Assembly (NCBI GenBank): GCA_963697355.1
Contig: CAVONV010000023.1
Span: forward strand, 806,001-870,000
Source: CAVONV01 sp963697355
Lineage (GTDB): Bacteria > Acidobacteriota > Vicinamibacteria > Marinacidobacterales > DATDRI01
Reading direction: 5' to 3'
DNA: 64,000 nucleotides
Positions 58,515-64,000 of the stretch are shown piece after piece. The position numbers and the translations under genes were made by a program. The notes under the pieces were generated by a model. That model worked only from the letters and a program-made list of their open reading frames with translations. It ran no database searches and was not told the origin of the DNA. Position 1 is the stretch's first letter. Each line of letters begins with the position of its first letter.

Positions 58515-58822
58515 ATATGTATCTTATGTATCGAGAATCCCGTTTTCAACTGATAAGTGAGGACGGTCCGACATTTTATCCACAGATTCTGTGGAAAACC
58601 TGTCGAGAACAACACGTTGCATCGTTTCTGGCATCATCCAATAGCGTTTTGCACATTTATTGAGCAGGGACTCTTACGATAAAATGTGCCTTTAGTGGCA
58701 AAGTCTTCGAGGAAGATTGCTCGCCGCCTAACATTCATGGATGGCGTCGCCCGCGTTTGCTCGAGGAGACATTTTAGTCGGACGCTCCTGAGCAATATGG
58801 AGCTCAATAAGAGGTTGTTTCC
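58515..58822. other. 308-bp intergenic region with DnaA-box-like palindrome
   Basis: No gene I can support. It contains a minus-strand promoter (58521-58549), a DnaA-box sequence TTATCCACA (58577-58585) inside a palindrome TTATCCACAG...CTGTGGAAAA, and a distant inverted pair ACATTTTATC (58571-58580) / GATAAAATGT (58678-58687). The right part leads to the DMT permease start; its promoter is not clear. Confidence 0.6.
58521..58549 (-). promoter_or_regulatory. promoter for the secreted coiled-coil protein
   Basis: On the minus strand, -35 TTGAAA (58549-58544), a 17-bp spacer and -10 TAAGAT (58526-58521), directly before GTG 58514. The transcription start would fall at or just before the start codon. 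Confidence 0.5.
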
Positions 58823-59692
58823 ATGCTTCACGTGACTTACATCCTCATTTGCAGCCTGTCCTTCGCTACGATGGATTTGCTGCGGAAGTACCTCGCCGTG
58901 GCGATCAATCCCATACCACTCGTTGTCTATATCGCCTTGGGAGCCGTTCCTGCCATGCTGACATGGTTGGTCATTGAAGGTCCGGGAGATGTTTCGCTTC
59001 CCTACTGGATTCCAGGGCTCGGATCGGTCTTGCTGAACCTCGCGGCCAATGTCGGTTTCGTATATTCGGTGAAACTCTCTTCTCTTAGCCGCACCATACC
59101 TCTCTTGTCTCTGACTCCAGTGTTCACCAGTTTGATTGCCATTCTGCTTCTGCAGGAGTATCCGAGCCCGAAGCAAGCTGTCGGCATCCTAATAGTGGTT
59201 TCCGGCGCACTCTCGCTGAATCTCGACAGGGCTCGAGGAGGATCGCTCCGGGACGTCATCCGGGCTCTCGCCCGAGAAAAGGGTAGCCTGCTCATGGCGG
59301 GTGTCGCGCTCGTGTGGTCTTTTGCTGCTGCTTTGGACAAGAGTGCGATCAACTTCGCCAGCGCACCGTTTCATGGAACCGTACTGAGCATCGGCGTCGC
59401 CGTGGGGGCTCTCATGTTTCTGCAGGGTCAAAGAAGACTTCCGGAGTTGACCTCCTTCCGGAACTCTCCCAAGCTCGTCGTTGCCATGATGATCTGCGCC
59501 AGTCTCGCCTTAGCTTTTCAACTCATGTCGATTCAAGTTATCCTTGTCTCATTAGTTGAGACATTCAAGCGCGCCATCGGTAGCTTCATGGCGGTTTTGT
59601 TGGGTCGCTTGATTTTTGGGGAATCTGTGACGCTGCACAAAATTACAGCAATCACGGCCATGGTCGTCGGCGTGGCTCTCGTGATCGGTTGA
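58823..59692 (+). CDS. EamA/DMT-superfamily permease
   Basis: 289 residues with about ten membrane helices in two EamA-type halves. The first half ends at ~138 and contains SLSRTIPLLSLTPVFTSLIAILLLQEYPSPKQAVGILIVVSGALSL (part), which is the typical helix-4/helix-5 EamA region. The second ends LIFGESVTLHKITAITAMVVGVALVIG. This superfamily exports metabolites or amino acids. The substrate is unknown. It is a single gene between an unknown gene and the kinase gene. Confidence 0.85.
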   Translation: MLHVTYILICSLSFATMDLLRKYLAVAINPIPLVVYIALGAVPAMLTWLVIEGPGDVSLPYWIPGLGSVLLNLAANVGFVYSVKLSSLSRTIPLLSLTPVFTSLIAILLLQEYPSPKQAVGILIVVSGALSLNLDRARGGSLRDVIRALAREKGSLLMAGVALVWSFAAALDKSAINFASAPFHGTVLSIGVAVGALMFLQGQRRLPELTSFRNSPKLVVAMMICASLALAFQLMSIQVILVSLVETFKRAIGSFMAVLLGRLIFGESVTLHKITAITAMVVGVALVIG

Positions 59693-59697
59693 CTGGA

Positions 59698-59727
59698 TTG
59701 ACAGTCTCGATCGGTGGACGATATATA
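59698..59727 (+). promoter_or_regulatory. promoter for the kinase-WD40 gene
   Basis: Perfect -35 TTGACA (59698-59703), 18-bp spacer, -10 TATATA (59722-59727). ATG at 59744. The -35 begins six bases after the DMT stop. Confidence 0.65.
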
Positions 59728-59743
59728 TCCTAGATCCTAGACA

Positions 59744-61987
59744 ATGACTGAACAACCCACGCGTATCGGAAAATACGAGGTACTGGCCGAGCTGGGCCAT
59801 GGGGCGATGGGTACCGTATACAAGGCACGGGACCCGGTGCTTGGACGCCTCGTCGCCCTCAAAACGATGTCAGAGGCCCTTCTGGTCGAAGAGGAGATGA
59901 AAGAGAGATTCCTGCGCGAGGCCCGTTCGGCCGCCCAATTGCAGCATCCCAACATCGTCACGATTTACGATTTCGACCCGGATGCTGAAGGTGGCCCGTT
60001 CATTGCCATGGAGCTCTTAGACGGCCACTCCTTGTCCCAGCTAATGGATGACGAGAGTCCTATGCTGCTCGAAGACAAGATACATCTCGTCGTTCAAGTT
60101 TGTAGAGGACTCGATTTCGCCCACAAGCGCGGCGTCATACATCGAGACATCAAGCCTGGGAACATCCAGGTGCTACCCGACGGCACTGCCAAGATCCTCG
60201 ACTTCGGGATAGCTCGTCGTGAAGATACGACGTTGAAGACCAAAACCGGCCTTGTGATGGGGACACCCAACTATATGGCACCGGAGCAAATCATCGGGTC
60301 TCCCGTCGATCATCGGGCCGACATGTGGGCATTGGGTATCATTCTCTATGAAGTTCTGAATGGTCGCCGTCCGTTCGATTCGGAGACCGTACCCAGCCTC
60401 ATCTACCGCATCGTGCACCAGTCGCTTCCTTCCCTAGAGGCGAGGAAGCTCGGCGTACCTCAAGAGCTTGTCGATGTGGTCAACAAGGTTTTGGCCAAAG
60501 ACCCGAACGCTCGATTCCGCGACATGGCTGAGTTTGCCGGCGCCCTCCAACGGAGTCTCGGAGCGCCGGTCTCAGAAGCCGTCATATCTGATACTGCCAG
60601 AAAGAGTGGGTATCTCAGGAATGCTCAATTGGCCCGGACATTGCTTTCACAGGGACAACCGGCTAGAGCTCTCGAAGCGGCCAGAAGAGCACAGGCCCTC
60701 AATCCGTCCGAGACGGAGATCGTTAGACTCATAGAAGATATAGAGACACAGTTGAAGCAGAGTGCGGAGGCCCCCACCATGGTTGTCCCCGGAGTGGTGC
60801 CATCGTCCGTCGGCGCGAGTGGACCTTCTCCGGATGTCGAGAAGTGGATCGACGAAGCGCGGCTGGCTCTGACCGCTGGCAACCGCACTGAAGCCTTACG
60901 CATCGTTGAGGATGTGCTGGCGGTGGAGCCCCGTTTCAACCCCGCGGTCGAGCTCCGAGGGCTGCTGGACAAGCCCGCCGCCCCTGGTCGGACACGAACC
61001 GGGCAACTGCGCACTTACACAAAAGAGGAAATCCGCGTTCGCCGAGCTTCGTCCTTTCAAGAGCACATCACCTTCGGTGAGCGACTCGGGGCTCAGGTCA
61101 TTGCTGTTTCTCCTCGAGGAAGGCTGGTTGCTGCCGGTGGTTCGGATGGTGCCATCCGTCTGTGGGATATCGAAACGAGAAGCAAAGTGGCTACCCTCCG
61201 AAGTGGAGTTCACCAACGAGCGGGTCACGAAGGCCTCGTCACAACGTTGGTTTTTTCTTCGGACGGAGCGTTCATCGCGTCAGGGCATGTCGACGGCGCG
61301 ATACACTTATGGGGCTTGGATACGGGAGATGAGCTGAAATCTAGGCTGGGCCACGATGGCTCCATCAGAGCTATCCAATTCTCTCCTGATGGGCGGTTCT
61401 TGGCGTCGGGTGCGATGGACTCCACGCTCAAACTGTGGGATATGGAGATGCTTCGGATGGGAGAGCCGCACCGCCACCTCGTTCGCCAACCGGCTGGTGT
61501 GACGTCCCTGGCATACGCCCGTGAAGGGTCGCTTCTCGTTACTGGGCATGCCAACCGTATCCTACGGGTTCAAGACGTGTCACAGCTCAAGGAAAGAGGC
61601 GGCAAAGTGCGACTCACGGCTACGCTGAGGGGGCACAAATCGGTCATCAATTTTCTGACGGTTGCTCCGGACGGCAACCTCGTTGTGAGCGGCGGCCAGG
61701 ATCGGAGCATCCATCTTCATGATCTGCACCGCCGTGCGGAAGTAGGGGAGTTGGAAGGGCATAACAAGGCGTCGACGTCCATCGCTGTATTCCCCGACTC
61801 TCAACGAGTGGCCAGCGTTGCCATGGAAGACAATCTGATCATTTGGGATCTGGCAACGGGTAACCGCGCGGCTACGCTTTGGGGCTCACCGGGCGAGAGC
61901 TTCACATGTGTTGTTGTTTTCGCCGATGGGGAGCAGATGGCTTGTGCCTTGGCGGATGGAAGGATCCGGATCTGGGCGGCTAGCTAG
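59744..61987 (+). CDS. Ser/Thr protein kinase with WD40 propeller
   Basis: 747 residues. Kinase domain ~10-280: glycine loop LGHGAMGTVYKA, ATP Lys in VALK, catalytic HRDIKPGN, DFGIA, and MGTPNYMAPEQ activation segment, all intact, so an active kinase is expected. Residues ~285-430 are a helical region with TPR-like units (GQPARALEAARRAQALNPSE). Residues ~455-747 form about seven WD40 units (IRLWDIETRS, KLWDMEML, IIWDLATGN), enough for one seven-blade propeller. No membrane helix, so it is cytoplasmic. Such kinases abound in acidobacteria, planctomycetes and myxobacteria. The signal and targets are unknown. Confidence 0.93.
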   Translation: MTEQPTRIGKYEVLAELGHGAMGTVYKARDPVLGRLVALKTMSEALLVEEEMKERFLREARSAAQLQHPNIVTIYDFDPDAEGGPFIAMELLDGHSLSQLMDDESPMLLEDKIHLVVQVCRGLDFAHKRGVIHRDIKPGNIQVLPDGTAKILDFGIARREDTTLKTKTGLVMGTPNYMAPEQIIGSPVDHRADMWALGIILYEVLNGRRPFDSETVPSLIYRIVHQSLPSLEARKLGVPQELVDVVNKVLAKDPNARFRDMAEFAGALQRSLGAPVSEAVISDTARKSGYLRNAQLARTLLSQGQPARALEAARRAQALNPSETEIVRLIEDIETQLKQSAEAPTMVVPGVVPSSVGASGPSPDVEKWIDEARLALTAGNRTEALRIVEDVLAVEPRFNPAVELRGLLDKPAAPGRTRTGQLRTYTKEEIRVRRASSFQEHITFGERLGAQVIAVSPRGRLVAAGGSDGAIRLWDIETRSKVATLRSGVHQRAGHEGLVTTLVFSSDGAFIASGHVDGAIHLWGLDTGDELKSRLGHDGSIRAIQFSPDGRFLASGAMDSTLKLWDMEMLRMGEPHRHLVRQPAGVTSLAYAREGSLLVTGHANRILRVQDVSQLKERGGKVRLTATLRGHKSVINFLTVAPDGNLVVSGGQDRSIHLHDLHRRAEVGELEGHNKASTSIAVFPDSQRVASVAMEDNLIIWDLATGNRAATLWGSPGESFTCVVVFADGEQMACALADGRIRIWAAS

Positions 61988-62112
61988 AAGAAAGAAGAAA
62001 GGAGGAAGTATAAAGTACGAGGCAGTGTAGACGATGTTCCCGAACTGACATTCCTTCCTCCCTCACCGATTCACCTTCCTCCTTTATCCTTTCTCCTCCC
62101 TCCTTCTTCTTG
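61988..62112. other. purine/pyrimidine-rich inverted region
   Basis: A purine tract (61988-62010, AAGAAAGGAGGAAG-like) faces a pyrimidine tract (62074-62111, CTTCCTCCTTTATCC-like) in the kinase-SDR spacer. They can form an imperfect long stem, possibly a terminator for the kinase gene. Confidence 0.4.
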
Positions 62113-62176
62113 CCGCTATCATTCCATTTGACTTGCCTGCTGGCGAAAAGTAGCGTTGCTCCTCGAGGAGGAGTCT

Positions 62177-62950
62177 ATGCGTCTTCGAGAAGAAGTGGCC
62201 ATCATCACCGGTGGCAATTCTGGAATCGGTCGTTCCACGGCGGAGCTGTTTGCTCGGGAGGGGGCGAAAGTGACTATCGCCGCCCGCAACAAAAAAAGGG
62301 GGCAGGAGGTGGCTCGGGCGATCCGCCGGGCCGGCGGCGAAGCGATCTTTGTCGCGACCGATGTGAGACGGGCCGCTGATGTTCGTCGAATGGTCCGAGA
62401 GACCGTGAAGAGCTTCAGCAAAGTGACCATCTTGTTCAACAACGCTGGGGTATTCTTGAAAGGTACCGTATTGGATATACCGATCGCCGACTGGGAAGAG
62501 GTCATGGATATCAACGTGAAAGGGGTGTTTCTTTGTTCGCGTTACGTGATACCGGAAATGATCCGATCGGGGGGTGGCTCTATCATCAATTGCAGCTCGG
62601 TATCAGGCGTGGTGGGAAACGTGGAAGGCTCCGCCTACAACGCATCGAAAGGCGCGGTGCACAATTTGACTAAGAATATGGCACTGGATTTCGTTGGGCA
62701 GGGGATTCGCGTCAACAACCTCTGCCCCGGAGTCATCGAGACTCCCATGCTGGTGGGAGGGATCAAAGATCCGAAGGAGCTCAGCAAAGCCAGGCGTCGC
62801 TCGGGGGCCAAGCAAGTGATGGGCAGATGGGGAAAGTCGGAGGAGATCGCCGAAGCGGCTCTTTTCCTCGCATCTCGCCAAGCGTCCTATGTCAACGGAA
62901 CGTCGATCTTCGTGGATGGGGGGCTGCTCGCTCGCTGGGGGACGAGGTGA
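62177..62950 (+). CDS. short-chain dehydrogenase/reductase
   Basis: 257 residues from ATG 62177 with GAGGAGGAG just upstream. The cofactor loop is TGGNSGIGRST, then NNAGVF, and the catalytic Ser (NCSSVSG) with YNASK. The C-terminus SYVNGTSIFVDGG is that of classical FabG-like SDRs. It uses NAD(P)H to reduce or oxidise an unidentified substrate. Its stop overlaps the start of the solute-binding protein gene (TGATG), so the two may act together. Confidence 0.92.
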   Translation: MRLREEVAIITGGNSGIGRSTAELFAREGAKVTIAARNKKRGQEVARAIRRAGGEAIFVATDVRRAADVRRMVRETVKSFSKVTILFNNAGVFLKGTVLDIPIADWEEVMDINVKGVFLCSRYVIPEMIRSGGGSIINCSSVSGVVGNVEGSAYNASKGAVHNLTKNMALDFVGQGIRVNNLCPGVIETPMLVGGIKDPKELSKARRRSGAKQVMGRWGKSEEIAEAALFLASRQASYVNGTSIFVDGGLLARWGTR

Positions 62951-64000
62951 TGCGGCTCCTGCCTGTTTGCTTCGTCCTCGCGACGCTCTGTCGGTGCGGT
63001 GGCGGGTCGGTGAGTGCACCGCCGCCCGGCAACGAGCTGTTGATCGTCGGATACGATCGAGAGCCAGATACCTTGAACCGCTTTGCCACACATATCTTGG
63101 AAGACACCATGATATGTCTCAATGACGGCCTCGTCGTCTACAACGAGCGCATGGAGACCGTGCCGGTATTGGCGGAAGTCGTGCCCACGCCGGAGAACGG
63201 ATTGGTCCAAGTCAATCCGGACGGCACCATGACCGTCACCTGGAAGCTACGACGCGATGTTCGCTGGCACGATGGGGCTCCGTTGACTTCGGCGGATGTC
63301 GCCTTTACCGTCGAGGCCATCAATGATCCGAGCTACAATCCGGAGTCCACGGAAGGGTTCGATCTCATCGATCGTGTCGAGACACCCGACGAGCACACGG
63401 CCGTCGTGCACTACCGGGAGGTCTATGCCCCTTATATGGATCAATTCTGGCGTGGGTGTCTCCCTCGTCATTTGTTGAAGGGAAAGGACCTCAACGCCTA
63501 CCCTTCCTACGACCGAAACCCGGTTGGGACTGGTCCCTATCGAATCAAGGAATGGAGGACCAGCGAGTACCTCTTGCTGGAACGAAATCCGGACTATTGG
63601 AGAGGGCCACCCGCCATAGAACAGATACTTTTTCGCTTTCTGCCAAGCAGCAATACCCGACTCAACCAGCTCCGTTCCGGCGAAGTCCACATCGTTGACA
63701 ATGTTCCTCTCGACAAGGTGAGCGAGGCGGAGTCAATCCCGGGGCTTCGAGTTTCCCGCACGGTCGCCAATTCGTACGCTCATATCGCATTGAATCTAAG
63801 GGAAGTAGTAGCCTTTCGAGACGTACGCGTTCGGCGCGCCCTGGCGCATGCCATCGATCGTCAGAGCATTGCCGATGACGTGCTCGAAGGTGTCGTCATG
63901 GTCGTCGATAGCGTCATCCAGCCGCCTTCCTGGGCTTTCAATTCCGAAATAGACTTCTACGATTACGATCCGGGAACGGCTCGGGAGCTTCTTAGCGAGG
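62950..64000 (+). CDS. family 5 extracellular solute-binding protein, N-terminal part
   Basis: Runs off the window; 350 codons are seen from ATG 62950. An N-terminal signal (RLLPVCFVLATLC) ends near two cysteines, so it may be a lipoprotein, although the lipobox is not canonical. The body has the SBP_bac_5 pattern: EPDTLNRF, LRRDVRWHDGAPLTSADVAFT, NPVGTGPYRIKEW, LLLERNPDYWRGPP and FRDVRVRRALAHAIDRQSIADDV. This family binds oligopeptides or other solutes for ABC import. Permease genes should follow outside the window if it belongs to such an operon. It overlaps the SDR stop. Confidence 0.9.
   Translation, partial: MRLLPVCFVLATLCRCGGGSVSAPPPGNELLIVGYDREPDTLNRFATHILEDTMICLNDGLVVYNERMETVPVLAEVVPTPENGLVQVNPDGTMTVTWKLRRDVRWHDGAPLTSADVAFTVEAINDPSYNPESTEGFDLIDRVETPDEHTAVVHYREVYAPYMDQFWRGCLPRHLLKGKDLNAYPSYDRNPVGTGPYRIKEWRTSEYLLLERNPDYWRGPPAIEQILFRFLPSSNTRLNQLRSGEVHIVDNVPLDKVSEAESIPGLRVSRTVANSYAHIALNLREVVAFRDVRVRRALAHAIDRQSIADDVLEGVVMVVDSVIQPPSWAFNSEIDFYDYDPGTARELLSE

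Noticed and set aside
58577..58585. Replication origin at the DnaA box
   Set aside because: Only one consensus box is visible, with no cluster, AT-rich unwinding element, dnaA or dnaN nearby.

Overview
The window looks like a chromosomal segment of a Gram-negative, moderately GC-rich bacterium. The evidence is LPS-type genes (hldE, an O-antigen ligase), a LolB-like lipoprotein, a PilMNOP-like set and zinc-type ribosomal proteins. Acidobacteriota is my best guess. It rests on the RpoB zinc-ribbon insert, the Ser/Thr kinase fused to a WD40 propeller and the general gene mix; it is inference, not proof. There is no phage, insertion sequence or CRISPR array. Nearly every gene is housekeeping.

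Layout. 1-1684 (minus): hldE (cut by the window edge), O-antigen ligase, Trm112-like protein. 1960-10217 (plus): TPR protein, LolB-like lipoprotein, ispE, spoVG, tRNA-Gln, prs, rplY, a frameshifted pth, rpsF, rpsR, rplI. 10466-17147: dnaB, radA, a membrane PIN-TRAM protein, plsC, ispD, ispF, rlmB. 17256-31371: tRNA-Thr-Tyr-Gly-Thr, tuf, rpmG, tRNA-Trp, secE, nusG, rplKAJL, rpoB, rpoC. 31914-36329: rpsL, rpsG, fusA, second tuf. 36415-52600: the S10, spc and alpha operons run together without a break from rpsJ to rplQ. 52836-54929 (minus): an EF-G-2-like GTPase. 55130-57783: PilM/N/O/P-like genes without a pilQ. 57837-64000: unknown secreted protein (minus), DMT permease, kinase-WD40 protein, SDR oxidoreductase and the start of a solute-binding protein.

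The genes supply the core of translation and transcription. They encode most ribosomal proteins, EF-Tu (twice), EF-G, IF-1, RNA polymerase alpha, beta and beta-prime, NusG, SecE/SecY, methionine aminopeptidase and adenylate kinase. Isoprenoid precursor enzymes (IspE, IspD, IspF), PRPP synthase and replication/repair ATPases (DnaB, RadA) sit alongside.

The least ordinary content lies in four places. (1) Spacers inside the ribosomal and RNA polymerase operons carry two families of short tandem repeats: an 8-bp unit like GAACTCGA and a 7-bp unit like AGTAACC. (2) GGGGACAG/CTGTCCCC palindromic elements occur at three sites. (3) RpoB has an insert of about 65 residues with four cysteine pairs. (4) Ribosomal proteins S3, L17, S6 and L25 carry long low-complexity tails. 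A frameshift in pth and an 80-bp extension of tuf-tuf identity past the stop codons also deserve checking.
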